Assembly: GCF_004137685.1 (NCBI RefSeq)
Contig: NZ_QYBB01000009.1
Span: 62,001-126,000 of the forward strand
Origin: Lichenibacterium minor
GTDB taxonomy: Bacteria > Pseudomonadota > Alphaproteobacteria > Rhizobiales > Beijerinckiaceae
Length of the DNA stretch: 64,000 bases
Direction of reading: 5' to 3'
Shown: positions 1 through 9,141 of the stretch, one piece after another
How positions within the stretch are numbered: position 1 is the stretch's first letter
Layout: each line of letters begins with the position of its first letter
Notes under the pieces: generated by a model
Told to the model about the DNA's origin: nothing
What the model saw: only the letters and a program-made list of their open reading frames with translations
Databases searched by the model: none
Program-made: the position numbers and the translations under genes

Positions 1-20
1 CGGACCTCGACCATCGTCGT

Positions 21-2834
21 CTATGGTGTTTGAACGGTTAACGGCAACCCTTCGGTGCCTCGTCGGCGCTTGCCCGCGGCCGGCAGCAGGACGGCGAAGA
101 AGGCCGGGATGGCGACGAGATAGGCCACGCCGCCGAGCGTCAGCACGGTCGACAGGCCGAACGCGGTGGCGATGAGCGGCACGGCGGCGGCTCCCACCAC
201 GGAAAAGCAGCCGTTGATGCCCCAGGCCCACAGGAACATGTGTTCCTTGCCGAGCCGCGCCAGCCAGGTCATCGCGGTCGGCATGGGGAAGCCCATGAGG
301 TAGGCGGGGGGCGCCACCGTGAGGAAGCAGATCAGCAGGCGCAGCCCGTAGGGCAGCGTGCCGATCAGCACCAGCGCGCGGTCGAGGAAGAAGCCGTAGC
401 CGATCAGGATGGCGCCGATGGCGCACAGGATCGCGGGCAGCACGGAGCGGGCGCGGTCGAGCGTCCGGTCCGCCGTCAGCGATCCCAGCCCCGAGAAGAC
501 CAGCATGGAGGTGATGAGGATCGAGGCCGACACGGTCGCGTTGTTCAGCGCCAGCGTGTAGTCGGCGATGAGGCCGACCTCGACCACGATGTAGCCGAGG
601 CCCAGGCAGGCGAAATACAGGATCGCCCTGCCCTTGCCCGGCGCCGTCGAGAAGGCCGTGCGCCAGCCGAACACCAGGGGGATGACCACCAGCGAGGCGG
701 CCGCCACCGTGGCGATGCCGAGCGTCGCCCAGAGCAGGAGGTAGCCCCACTCGTCCTGCACGATCTCCAGCCGGTCGAGCAGGTTCGGCAGGTCGCGCGG
801 CTTCACGTAGGCGGCGAAATAGGGACGGTCGTTGGTGAGCGCGCGGGTGTCGAACACGTAGCGGTCGGCGACCTCCGGCCAGCCGCCGTAGACCAGCGCG
901 TGGAAGGCGAGCCGGCCCATCAGGGTGGAGGGCAGCACCTTCGGGGTCGGGCCCGGGCCGCCGTCGTCCTCGACCTCTTCCGCAGCGGGCGCGGCGCCGG
1001 CCCCGTCCGCCGCCCCGGCCTTGCCGGCGGCCGGCGCCGGCGCGTCGGAGAAGATGGCGTTGCGGTAGTCGCCGAGGAGCTTGTCGGTCGCCGCCGCGTC
1101 GAAGGGGATGCCGGGGTAATAGATGTCGTCGAACGACATCGCGTGGGTGTGGTCGCGCAGCGTCGCGATCTCGGACGGGGTGAAGCCGCCCTTCTTGTAG
1201 AGCACCGTCGCGGTCGACAGGTAGGACGACACGGCGAAGAGGCTGGTCTCGATCGCCCGGGGCTCGCCCCGCGCCGCCGCGTCGGGCTCGACCGCGCGGG
1301 CCGCTTCGGCGATCGTGCCGTAGAGCTTGAGGACCGACTTCGGCGGCTCCTCCTTGTTCCACAGCGTGACGGACAGGATCCCGCCGGGCTTCAGCGCCCG
1401 CATGTAGGTTTCCATCGCCTGGCGGGTGTAGCCGTACTTTTCCACGATAGCGAAGCCGCCCGGCGCCGACAGGCCGGCGGAATCGGCGAGGCTGAGGTCG
1501 ACGACGTCGTAGGACTCGGGGTGGCCGGCGAGGAACAGGCGCCCGTCGTAGTCGACGACGCGCACGCGCGGGTCGTTCAGCACGTCGCCGGTGAAGCTCT
1601 TCAGCACGGGATCGGTGCGGAAAGCCTTCAGGATGGCGGGGTTGGATTCCGCGACCGTGACGCTCTTCGAGCCGTCGCGCAGCGCCACGTCGGTGGAGAT
1701 GCCGCCGCCGAACTGGATGACGAACGTGTCCGGGCTTTTGGCGATCAGGTAGGGGTAGACCATGGGGAGGAAGCGGAAATACGCCGTTTCTTCCGGCTTC
1801 AGGCTCCGCATGATGCCGCTCGGGCCTTCGCCGTCGATGTAAAGGCCGAGGTAGGCGTTCTCGGGCACCTGCGGCAGGTTGAAGGCGGCGTTGTCCGACA
1901 GGCCGGGCGCAAAATGCAGGTAGGACGAGCCGTAGACCGCGATGTCGCCGAAGGGGGAATAGTCGCGGTAGACGAGGTGGCTGTCCGGGAACTTGCGGGC
2001 GTAGGACACGCCCTTGTAGTCCGACACCGCCAGCGTGTTCAGCCCCAGCGCGGGGGGCAGGACGAAATGCGCCGCGACCGCGAGCACGCCGACGGCGAGG
2101 AGGCCCAGGTCGGCGCGCAGGGCCGACGCGCGCGCCGCGTCGGGCGGCGCCGCCGCGGAAAACCAGCACAGGCCGCCGGCCAGCGCCAGCACGATGGGCG
2201 TGACGACGAGGTTCTCGGGCGGCAGCAGGAACAGCGTGCCGAGGAACAGGAGGCCGCCGAGGCCCGCGCCCACGAGGTCGGCGAAGTACACGCGGGCGAA
2301 GAACCGGTCCGCCTTGAGGAACACGGTGCCGAGAAACAGCGCGCCGGCCAGGAACGGCACGAGGTAGAGGGCGAAATTGGCGGCGAGGCGCCACTTCTGG
2401 TTCGGGTCCGACAGCAGGAAGATGGCGTTGAACGGCACCTGCTGGGCGACGAGGTTGGCGGCGACGAGCAGCGGCGCGAACAGCACCACCGAGGTGCCCG
2501 CGACGGCGCGCCAGTGGCGCGCGAAGAAGCCCTTGCCGATGCACATGACGGCCGACACGAGGCCGAAGGCCAGCATGGCGAGGCTGACCACCAGGGAGCC
2601 GAAATGCGCCCAGGACCCCACCGAGAAGATCCGCATGATGCAGATCTGCAGTGCGATGACGGCGCCCGCCACGAGGCCGACGCCGAGGTAGAGCGCCAGG
2701 CTCGGCACCAGCGCCCGCGCGGGCTCGGCGGCGGGGGGCCGCCGGGCCGGGCCGGGCCTGGGGGACGCGTCCCACCCTTCCCAGCCGATCGGCGCGCGGG
2801 AACGGGCGCCGGGCGCCGAGGTTTGGGCGGTCAT
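21..2834 (-). CDS. Membrane-embedded spermidine-synthase-like (SpeE-fold) protein
   Basis: 937 residues. An N-terminal block of hydrophobic helices (about residues 43-265) and a C-terminal block (about 690-925) flank a Rossmann domain resembling spermidine synthase. The nucleotide-binding glycine loop reads IQFGGGIST near residue 375, followed by an acidic AESNPAILKAF strand and a YDVVDLSLAD segment where aminopropyltransferases carry their catalytic Asp. An Ala/Pro/Gly/Glu-rich low-complexity linker lies at about 595-640. Soluble SpeE is about 290 residues, so this belongs to the large membrane-fused SpeE-like family, whose substrate is generally unproven. It lies 124 bp downstream of an exported methyltransferase gene on the same strand, with a double hairpin between them. 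Fold confidence is high; polyamine synthesis is not established. Confidence 0.8.
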   Translation of the reverse strand: MTAQTSAPGARSRAPIGWEGWDASPRPGPARRPPAAEPARALVPSLALYLGVGLVAGAVIALQICIMRIFSVGSWAHFGSLVVSLAMLAFGLVSAVMCIGKGFFARHWRAVAGTSVVLFAPLLVAANLVAQQVPFNAIFLLSDPNQKWRLAANFALYLVPFLAGALFLGTVFLKADRFFARVYFADLVGAGLGGLLFLGTLFLLPPENLVVTPIVLALAGGLCWFSAAAPPDAARASALRADLGLLAVGVLAVAAHFVLPPALGLNTLAVSDYKGVSYARKFPDSHLVYRDYSPFGDIAVYGSSYLHFAPGLSDNAAFNLPQVPENAYLGLYIDGEGPSGIMRSLKPEETAYFRFLPMVYPYLIAKSPDTFVIQFGGGISTDVALRDGSKSVTVAESNPAILKAFRTDPVLKSFTGDVLNDPRVRVVDYDGRLFLAGHPESYDVVDLSLADSAGLSAPGGFAIVEKYGYTRQAMETYMRALKPGGILSVTLWNKEEPPKSVLKLYGTIAEAARAVEPDAAARGEPRAIETSLFAVSSYLSTATVLYKKGGFTPSEIATLRDHTHAMSFDDIYYPGIPFDAAATDKLLGDYRNAIFSDAPAPAAGKAGAADGAGAAPAAEEVEDDGGPGPTPKVLPSTLMGRLAFHALVYGGWPEVADRYVFDTRALTNDRPYFAAYVKPRDLPNLLDRLEIVQDEWGYLLLWATLGIATVAAASLVVIPLVFGWRTAFSTAPGKGRAILYFACLGLGYIVVEVGLIADYTLALNNATVSASILITSMLVFSGLGSLTADRTLDRARSVLPAILCAIGAILIGYGFFLDRALVLIGTLPYGLRLLICFLTVAPPAYLMGFPMPTAMTWLARLGKEHMFLWAWGINGCFSVVGAAAVPLIATAFGLSTVLTLGGVAYLVAIPAFFAVLLPAAGKRRRGTEGLPLTVQTP

Positions 2835-2854
2835 GGGTGGGATGCTCGTCCTGT

Positions 2855-2945
2855 TCCGCCCGTCCCCGCGGGGGCGGGGATCCGGCGCGACGGTGGCGGC
2901 CGACGGCCCCTCCGCTTCGTCCCCGCCCGCGCGGGGACGGGCGGA
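2855..2945. repeat. REP-like paired hairpins
   Basis: Two GC hairpins face each other between the two minus-strand genes. The first has a 7-bp stem (2863-2869 with 2874-2880, loop GGGG). The second has a 9-bp stem (2918-2926 with 2931-2939, loop CCGC). The outer arms 2855-2870 and 2930-2945 are also perfect 16-nt inverted repeats of each other. Such two-hairpin units resemble bacterial REP/BIME elements and could limit 3' exonuclease decay of the upstream message. No U-tract follows, so a simple terminator is unlikely. Confidence 0.7.
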
Positions 2946-2958
2946 GGCGACGGCGGCG

Positions 2959-3855
2959 TCACTTGTTGTGGTTGCCCTGGATGGCGTCGCCTTCGAGCTT
3001 GGTGAAGGGGACGAAGGGCACGACCTTGTTGAAGATGTCGGACCGCGCCACCGTGATGGAGCCGTCGGCCGCGACGGTCTTCTCGACCTTGAGCACGCGC
3101 TGGGCGCCGGGCGGACCCACCGGGATCACCATGACGCCGCCGGGCTTCAGCTGCTGCAGCAGCGGCGGCGGGATGTGGTCGATGCCGCAGGTGACGACGA
3201 TCTTGTCGAAGGGGCCGTTCTCGGCCCAGCCGTAGTAGCCGTCGGCGTTCTTGGACGCGATGGCCTTGAACTCGCCGTAGCCCTTGCCGATCAGCTCGTC
3301 GTAGGTGGAGCGGGTGCGCTCGGCCAGCGGCTTGATGATCTCGATCGACCACACCTTGTCGGTGAGGTGGCTGAGGTAGGCCGACTGGTAGCCCGAGCCC
3401 GTGCCGATCTCGAGCACCTTCTCGCCCGGCTTCACGTCGAGCGACGACGTCATCCGGGCGACCGCGTGGGGCCCCGAGATCGTCACGCCGTAGCCGATGT
3501 CGAGGAAGGCATGGTCGTAGGCGCGCGACAGGTTGGCGGGGCGGACGAAGTCTTCCCGCGGGGTCAGCAGGAAGGCGCGGCCGTCCTTGGCGTCCCACAC
3601 GTCGTGGTTGCGCAGCAGGGCTTCGTACCGGTCCCACTTCTCGCCGAGGAACTTCGGGTCCTCGCCGCGGTTGGCCACCATCCACTTGACGAAGTCGTCA
3701 CGCCCCGTGACGGGCGGCGTCATGGCGGCGTCGTAGGGCTTCGGCGTGTCGGCGAGCGCGAAGCCCGGCCGCCACAGCAACGCCGAGGCCGCGAGGCTCC
3801 CCGCCCCGATGAGGAATGTGCGACGATCCAAGATCCGCCTCCCAGCGAAAGTCAC
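2959..3855 (-). CDS. Tat-exported protein-L-isoaspartate O-methyltransferase family protein
   Basis: 298 residues. The PCMT domain is canonical: the TISGPHAVARM segment and the SAM-binding motif VLEIGTGSGYQ (about residues 147-156) match the family that methylates isoaspartyl residues in damaged proteins. The N-terminus carries a twin-arginine-like signal, DRRTFLIGAG followed by a hydrophobic stretch and GFALAD near residue 36, predicting periplasmic location. That is odd, because the cofactor S-adenosylmethionine is cytosolic; usual Pcm proteins are about 210 residues and lack a signal. The extra N-terminal 100 residues after the signal are not recognised. The gene precedes the SpeE-like membrane gene on the same strand and is divergent from the P450. 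The ATG at 3855 is the only start that keeps the full signal. Confidence 0.85.
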   Translation of the reverse strand: MTFAGRRILDRRTFLIGAGSLAASALLWRPGFALADTPKPYDAAMTPPVTGRDDFVKWMVANRGEDPKFLGEKWDRYEALLRNHDVWDAKDGRAFLLTPREDFVRPANLSRAYDHAFLDIGYGVTISGPHAVARMTSSLDVKPGEKVLEIGTGSGYQSAYLSHLTDKVWSIEIIKPLAERTRSTYDELIGKGYGEFKAIASKNADGYYGWAENGPFDKIVVTCGIDHIPPPLLQQLKPGGVMVIPVGPPGAQRVLKVEKTVAADGSITVARSDIFNKVVPFVPFTKLEGDAIQGNHNK

Positions 3856-3999
3856 GGCGATTGTGCAGCGCGGTTGAACCGGACGCTACGGGCCATCACA
3901 ACCCTTGGCAAGCGCCGGTGAACCGGGTTTGAACGCGGGCCACCGACAGGGTGAACGCCGCGGGCCCCCCGCGGCGGGCCCGCGACGAGGCCGCGACGC

Positions 4000-5388
4000 A
4001 TGACGGGTGGACCCGCTCCCGAGATCCCCGCCCTGGCGACGAGCCGCCTGTCGACGCTGGGCGTGCTGGCGCGGCTGCTGCGCGACCCCTTGAGCGCCCT
4101 GCCGCCCGAGGTCCACACGGCGCCGGTCGTGGAAGCGCGCTTCGCCGGCGGCCAGCGGCTGTACCTGCTCGACCCCGCCCTGATCCAGGACGCGCTGGTG
4201 CGCCATGCCGACGACCTCACCAAGACGTCGGACATCCGCCGCGTGCTCGGCCCGGCGCTCGGCGACGGGCTGCTGACCGCCGAAGGCGCGCATTGGCGCT
4301 GGCAGCGGCGGGGCGCCGCGCCCGCCTTCGCGCCCGGCCGGCTCGCCGGCTTCCTGCCCGCCATGATCGCCGCCGCGGACGCCACGGCGCGGCGCTGGGC
4401 GGCGCTGGGCGAGGGCGCCGTGGTCGACATCGGCCACGAGACCACCGTGACGACCTTCGACATCATCGTGTCGACCATGCTGTCCGGGGGCGCGGGCCTC
4501 GACGTCGCGCGGGTCGAGCGCAGCGTGTCCGACTACCTCGCGCCCGCGGGGTGGATGTTCGCCATCGGTGTGCTGGGCCTGCCCGCCTGGACGCCCCACC
4601 CCGGCCGGCGCAGGGCGCTGGCGGCGGCGCGCTGGTTCCGCGGCGCGATCCGCGATGCGGTGGCGCGGCGGCGGGCCGAGCCCGGCGGCGGGGGCGACCT
4701 CGTGACGATGCTGCTCGGCGGCGCAGACCCCGAAACCGGCCGCGCCATGACGGACGGGGAACTCGCCGACAACATCGCGACCTTCATCGCGGCCGGCCAC
4801 GAAACCACCGCCAACGGGCTCGCCTGGGCGTTCCATCTCCTGTCGCGCCACCCCGACCAGGAGGAGCGGCTCGTCGCCGAGGTGCAGCGCGTGACGGGCG
4901 GCGGCCCGGTGCGGCCCGAACACGTCGAGGGTCTGGTCCTCACCCGCGCGACCTTCGAGGAAGCGATGCGGCTCTACCCGCCCGCGCCCCTGATCGCGCG
5001 GCGGGCGCGGCGCGGGTTCCCGCTCGGCCCGGCCCGGGTCGAGGAGGGCGGCGTGCTGGTCGTGCCGATCCACGCGCTGCACCGCCACCGCCTGCTGTGG
5101 GACGAGCCCGAGCGCTTCGACCCGGACCGGTTCCTCCCCGACCGCGCGAGGGCGCGCCACCGTTACAGCTTCATGCCCTTCGGGGCGGGGCCGCGCGTTT
5201 GCATCGGCGCGGGCTTCGCCACGCTGGAAGCCGTGGCGATCCTGGCCGTGCTGCTGCGCGCCTTCCGGGTCGAGGGCACGACCGCCGCCGAGCCGCGCCC
5301 GAGCATGCGCGTGACGCTGCGGCCGGCGGCGCCGATCCGCATGAGGCTGCGGGCGCGGGACCCGGGGAACCGCGCTTCCCCGACCTGA
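4000..5388 (+). CDS. Cytochrome P450
   Basis: 462 residues, a normal length for a soluble bacterial P450. It shows the I-helix oxygen-activation motif AGHETT (about 264-269), the K-helix EEAMR (ExxR, about 319-323), and the haem loop FMPFGAGPRVCIG, with the proximal thiolate Cys at about 401. No membrane anchor is visible. The substrate cannot be read from sequence. No ferredoxin or ferredoxin reductase gene lies nearby, so electron partners must be encoded elsewhere. It is transcribed divergently from the exported methyltransferase gene with a 144-bp gap. The ATG at 4000 has only a weak GAGG upstream. Confidence 0.93.
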   Translation: MTGGPAPEIPALATSRLSTLGVLARLLRDPLSALPPEVHTAPVVEARFAGGQRLYLLDPALIQDALVRHADDLTKTSDIRRVLGPALGDGLLTAEGAHWRWQRRGAAPAFAPGRLAGFLPAMIAAADATARRWAALGEGAVVDIGHETTVTTFDIIVSTMLSGGAGLDVARVERSVSDYLAPAGWMFAIGVLGLPAWTPHPGRRRALAAARWFRGAIRDAVARRRAEPGGGGDLVTMLLGGADPETGRAMTDGELADNIATFIAAGHETTANGLAWAFHLLSRHPDQEERLVAEVQRVTGGGPVRPEHVEGLVLTRATFEEAMRLYPPAPLIARRARRGFPLGPARVEEGGVLVVPIHALHRHRLLWDEPERFDPDRFLPDRARARHRYSFMPFGAGPRVCIGAGFATLEAVAILAVLLRAFRVEGTTAAEPRPSMRVTLRPAAPIRMRLRARDPGNRASPT

Positions 5389-5422
5389 TCGCCGGGCCGG
5401 GGGCCGCGGGGCCGCGCGCCCT

Positions 5423-6145
5423 TCAGCTCTTCGCCCCGAAGGCGTCCCGGTCCGTGGCGATGCGGGTGGCGCCGAGTTCCGCGGGGGTCATCCAGTGCAG
5501 CCCCGCCGCGGGGGTCGCCCGCATCAGGGCGACGAGCCCGGGCGTTTCGCCCATGGCGGCGAGGTAGCGCTCCACGGCGGCATAGTCCCGCGGCGGCGCG
5601 TCCGTGTAGACGTCGCGGCTCGACAGGACGCGCCGCGACAGGAGTTCCCGCCCGACCACGACGCCGCGCCGCTTGAGCACGCGGTACACGTCCCAGGTGC
5701 GGCTGTAGGTGGTCCAGTCGACGAGGCGGTGGACGCCCACCTCGGCGCCCGGCCCGATGCTGCGGCGCACCCCGGCGGCCAGCACCAGCACGCAGGCGGA
5801 CGCGCATTGCGCATCCGCGTCGGTCGGCGCGCTCCCCGCCACCCGGGCCACCGCGACGGCGAGCCCGCGGGCGCGGATCAGCCGCCCGATGGCGAGGGCC
5901 GGCGCGATCGCGCCGCCGGGCGAGTCGACCAGCACCGTCGGGCGCCCCGGCCCGGCGCGGTCGAGCGCCGCCCGGACCACGGCCTCGGAACCCGGCCCGA
6001 TGCGGCCGTGAAGCGCCACGAAGCGTCCCGGCCGGACCTCGGCCGACAGCGGCGTGCGCGTGTCGGCGGCCGTGAAGGCCTGGGCCGGGGCGCCGAGGAG
6101 GGCGAGGGCGAGGAGGGCGAGATGGCACCGCATGTCCGCCATCAT
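5423..6145 (-). CDS. Periplasmic ClpP/crotonase-fold protein (COG3904-like)
   Basis: About 240 residues from the chosen start at 6145 (MMADMRCH...); starts at 6142 and 6133 are also possible. A short signal peptide ending around GAPAQA is followed by a ClpP-like fold with LVDSPGG, a candidate nucleophile in CASAC, and a His in EVGVHRL, the arrangement seen in exported ClpP/SDH-like predicted proteases of alphaproteobacteria. The reading frame stays open far upstream, but that part is GC-biased sequence without protein character and would bury the signal peptide. It is divergent from the TAP-type hydrolase gene. The protease role is inferred from the fold only. Confidence 0.75.
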   Translation of the reverse strand: MMADMRCHLALLALALLGAPAQAFTAADTRTPLSAEVRPGRFVALHGRIGPGSEAVVRAALDRAGPGRPTVLVDSPGGAIAPALAIGRLIRARGLAVAVARVAGSAPTDADAQCASACVLVLAAGVRRSIGPGAEVGVHRLVDWTTYSRTWDVYRVLKRRGVVVGRELLSRRVLSSRDVYTDAPPRDYAAVERYLAAMGETPGLVALMRATPAAGLHWMTPAELGATRIATDRDAFGAKS

Positions 6146-6251
6146 GGCGTGGCACCGGGGCGGCGTCGACGGTCCGCGGCGCCGCGGACGGAACAAGGCG
6201 CGGGCCGGGCACGTCGGAGCGGGGGCGACGCTGGGGATGGCTGGGATCACG

Positions 6252-8225
6252 ATGTTGAAGGCTGCCGTCCTGTCCGCCCTGCTCGGTGCTCTCGCCGCGT
6301 CCTGCGGGCCCGCGCGCGCCGCCGAAGCCGGGCTGACGCTCGGCCGGCTCGCGCTGACACCGTGCATCGCCGGCTACGGCGGGTTCTGCGGGACGCTGCC
6401 GGTGCCGCTCGACCGCCGCGACCCCGGCCGGGGCACGATCGAGGTCGGCTTCGAGTTCTACCCCCACACCGGGCCCGGCGCCTCGGCGGGGCTGATCCTG
6501 GCCCAGGAAGGGGGCCCCGGCTATTCCACCACCGGCTCGCGCGACGGCTACGTGCGGATGCTGGGGCCGTTGCGCGCCGACCGCGACATCCTGCTCGTCG
6601 ACAAGCGCGGCACCGGCCGCTCCGCCGCGGTGGACTGCCCGACCCTGCAGCTCGACGCCGAAGCCTCGCAGGCCGACATCGCCGCCTGCGGCCGCCAGCT
6701 CGGCGCCGACGCCTGGCATTACCGCACCGCGGACGCCGCCGACGACGTGGCCGAGGTCGTGGCGGCGCTGGGCTACACCAGGGCGGCCTTCTACGGCGAC
6801 AGCTACGGCACGTGGTTCGGCCAGGTGCTGGCCGCGCTGCACCCCGACCTCCTCAGCGTCATGGTGCTCGACAGCGCGTATCCGGTGGCCGACGACCCGG
6901 TCGACACGGAGGTCACCCACGGGCAGGCCGCGATGGAGATCGTGTGCCGGCGCTCGCCCTCCTGCGCGGCGCTGGGCGGCTCGGCCGACGCGCGCTTCGC
7001 GGCCCTCCTGGCGCGGCTGCGGGCCGAGCCCGCGACCGGGCCGGCGCCGGACGGCAACGGCGTGCCCCGCACCGTCACGGCCGACCCGGGCGCGCTGTTC
7101 CTCGTGGTGGCGACGGCCGGCAACGCGCCCACGACCTGGCGCGACCTCGACGCCGCCGGCCGCGCCCTGGCGGATTCGGGGGACGCCGCCCCGCTGCTGC
7201 GCCTCGTCGCCGAAGCGCGCGGCGGTTTCGGCGGCGGCCCCAACGTCCAGGCCTTCAGCGCCGGGCTGGCCGACGCCGTGCAATGCGCCGACTACCCGGC
7301 CAAGTTCGGCCGCGCCGCGGCCCCGCCCGAGCGGGAAGCCCAGCTCGACGCCTACGTGGCCGGGCTCGAGCGGCGCGACCCCGGCACCTTCGCGCCCTTC
7401 ACGCTGGCCGACGCGTTCCGCAACCCCTACGACGTGCAGGGCTACCGCACCTGCCTCGCCTGGCCGGCGCCTCCCGCCGACGCGGCGCCCCCCGGCCCCC
7501 TGCCCCCCGGCACGTCGCTGCCGCGCATACCGACGCTGGTGCTCGCCGGCGAACTCGACACGGTGACGTCGCCGGCCGAAGCGCGCGCCACCGCGGCGCT
7601 GATCCCCGGCGCCGTCGCGATCGAGGTCCGCAACGGGCTGCACGAGACCGCCATCGCCGACGAGGGCCAGTTCCCGTCCCCGACCGGCGAAGACTTGGCC
7701 GGCTGCGTCGGCCCCATCGTGCGCCGCTTCATCGCCAGCGCCGGCCAAACGGGCGACACGTCCTGCATCGCCCGGATCCGCCCCATCCGCACCGTGCCGG
7801 CCTTCGCGCGGTCCTGGACCGCGGTGGCGCCGGCCTCGCCCGCCGCGGGCGACGCATCGGGCCGCGACGGGCTGCGCCTCGCGTCGGCGGCGGCGGAAAC
7901 CGTGGGGGACGCCGTGGCGGAGTTCGCCGTCAGCCAGATCGGCACCGGCGCGGGGCTGCGCGGCGGCACCTTCTCGATCGTGGCGACCGCGACCGGCTAC
8001 CAGCTCGTGCTGGCGGGCCTGCGCTGGACCGAGGACCTGGCGGTGGACGGCACGGTGGACTGGAACCAGGCGACGGGCGCGGTCTCGGCCGAGGTGACGC
8101 TCGACGCGCCCGGCCATTCCGGCACCGTCCACCTCGCGTGGAACGATCGCGACGCCGACGCCCTGGCGACGCTCGACGGCACGGTCGACGGCCACGTCCT
8201 GGCGGCGACGCGGCTGGCCCCGTGA
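6252..8225 (+). CDS. Secreted alpha/beta hydrolase, TAP-type peptidase family
   Basis: 657 residues. The N-terminus (MLKAAVLSALLGALAAS) is a signal peptide, so the ATG at 6252 is preferred over upstream in-frame starts. The hydrolase domain has an oxyanion-region EGGPG, then KRGTGRS, and the nucleophile elbow GDSYGTWFG with Ser at about residue 184. The later LVLAGELDTVTS and the His in RNGLHET are the expected acid and base. This layout matches tripeptidyl-aminopeptidase/proline-iminopeptidase-like proteins. After about residue 520 there is an extra beta-rich region rich in Asp/Gly/Thr that I do not recognise. Likely periplasmic; substrate unknown. Confidence 0.85.
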   Translation: MLKAAVLSALLGALAASCGPARAAEAGLTLGRLALTPCIAGYGGFCGTLPVPLDRRDPGRGTIEVGFEFYPHTGPGASAGLILAQEGGPGYSTTGSRDGYVRMLGPLRADRDILLVDKRGTGRSAAVDCPTLQLDAEASQADIAACGRQLGADAWHYRTADAADDVAEVVAALGYTRAAFYGDSYGTWFGQVLAALHPDLLSVMVLDSAYPVADDPVDTEVTHGQAAMEIVCRRSPSCAALGGSADARFAALLARLRAEPATGPAPDGNGVPRTVTADPGALFLVVATAGNAPTTWRDLDAAGRALADSGDAAPLLRLVAEARGGFGGGPNVQAFSAGLADAVQCADYPAKFGRAAAPPEREAQLDAYVAGLERRDPGTFAPFTLADAFRNPYDVQGYRTCLAWPAPPADAAPPGPLPPGTSLPRIPTLVLAGELDTVTSPAEARATAALIPGAVAIEVRNGLHETAIADEGQFPSPTGEDLAGCVGPIVRRFIASAGQTGDTSCIARIRPIRTVPAFARSWTAVAPASPAAGDASGRDGLRLASAAAETVGDAVAEFAVSQIGTGAGLRGGTFSIVATATGYQLVLAGLRWTEDLAVDGTVDWNQATGAVSAEVTLDAPGHSGTVHLAWNDRDADALATLDGTVDGHVLAATRLAP

Positions 8226-8341
8226 GGGGGCGCGGCGCAGATGCGCGGCCCTTTTCGCGCCTGCGAGGAGGTATCTCTACCGCGGCGACTCCCGTGACGC
8301 GGCAGAGCGCAGCATGACGAGACCTGAGTGCTTGTGAACGC

Positions 8342-8417
8342 TGGTGGGCCGTGCAGGACTCGAACCTGCAACCAGACCGTTATGAGCGGCCGGCTCTAAC
8401 CATTGAGCTAACGGCCC
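8342..8417 (-). tRNA. tRNA with CAU anticodon, probably tRNA-Ile2 (lysidine type)
   Basis: The minus strand folds as a full cloverleaf. A 7-bp acceptor stem pairs 8411-8417 with 8346-8352. The anticodon stem is GGCCG/CGGTC with loop CTCATAA (anticodon CAT), and the T-arm carries GGTTCGAGTCC. A discriminator A and a genomically encoded CCA (8342-8344) follow. The D-arm AGCTCAATGGTTAGAGC, one base shorter than in typical elongator tRNA-Met, resembles the E. coli ileX/ileY tRNAs that read AUA after TilS converts C34 to lysidine. Elongator tRNA-Met remains possible; the initiator is excluded by the paired acceptor end. Confidence 0.93.
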
Positions 8418-8625
8418 GAGCCGGGCGCCCGGGCGCGGCGGGATCGGTGGGGCGGACGCTACAGCGGATCGCGGCGCCGATGCAACGGCCCGGGCCCGCA
8501 TTTCAACGGTTGACGGCGTTCGCGCGCCCCCTTCCGCGCGCCGCCCGATCCGCCTAGATTGCGGGGCTTCGGACATCGCGGAAGCCCGGCACGCGGCGGG
8601 GCGCGGGTTGGGGGCGGGGGAACCG

Positions 8626-9141
8626 GTGCAGACAGAGACCGCCGACGGCGCGCCCGTGGCCATCATCATGGGCAGCCAGTCAGACTGGGCCACCATGCGG
8701 CACGCGGCCGACACGCTCGATGCCCTCGGGGTGCCCTTCACGGCGCGCATCGTGTCGGCCCACCGCACACCGGACCGGCTCGTCGCCTTCGCCAAGGGCG
8801 CCAAGGCCGCCGGCCACAAGGTCGTCATCGCGGGGGCGGGCGGCGCCGCCCACCTGCCCGGCATGGCGGCCAGCATGACACCGCTGCCGGTGTTCGGCGT
8901 GCCGGTCGAGACCCACGCGCTCGGCGGGCGGGACAGCCTGTATTCCATCGTGCAGATGCCGGCGGGCGTGCCGGTGGGCACGCTGGCGATCGGCCGGGCC
9001 GGCGCCGTCAACGCCGCGCTGCTCGCCGCCGCCGTGCTGGCGCTGTCGGACCCCGCCCTGGCCGAGCGGCTCGACGCCCACAGGGCGCGGCAGACCGCCG
9101 GCGTGGCGGAAGCCCCGCGCGACGAGGCGACGGGTGGCTGA
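8626..9141 (+). CDS. purE: N5-carboxyaminoimidazole ribonucleotide mutase
   Basis: About 171 residues, the class I PurE length. It shows the family signatures [11 protein letters not shown], the substrate-loop SAHRTPDR, and [10 protein letters not shown] near the middle. PurE converts N5-CAIR to CAIR in de novo purine synthesis, working with PurK, encoded immediately downstream with an 8-nt overlap. The GTG at 8626 is chosen because a G-rich Shine-Dalgarno stretch sits just before it; an in-frame TTG at 8608 would add six residues. Probably co-transcribed and translationally coupled with purK. Confidence 0.96.
   Translation: MQTETADGAPVAIIMGSQSDWATMRHAADTLDALGVPFTARIVSAHRTPDRLVAFAKGAKAAGHKVVIAGAGGAAHLPGMAASMTPLPVFGVPVETHALGGRDSLYSIVQMPAGVPVGTLAIGRAGAVNAALLAAAVLALSDPALAERLDAHRARQTAGVAEAPRDEATGG

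Noticed and set aside
240..3005. Very long plus-strand open frame opposite the SpeE-like gene
   Set aside because: Composition is Arg/Gly/His/Asp-rich antisense noise typical of high-GC genes; the minus-strand frame has clear domains and membrane helices.
5163..8195. 1010-residue minus-strand frame opposite the TAP-type hydrolase
   Set aside because: Arg/Gly/Ala-rich antisense reading with no domain; the sense strand carries the serine hydrolase motifs and a signal peptide.
8277..9011. Minus-strand frame across the tRNA and purE
   Set aside because: Its middle is a translation of the tRNA itself and the rest is antisense to purE.
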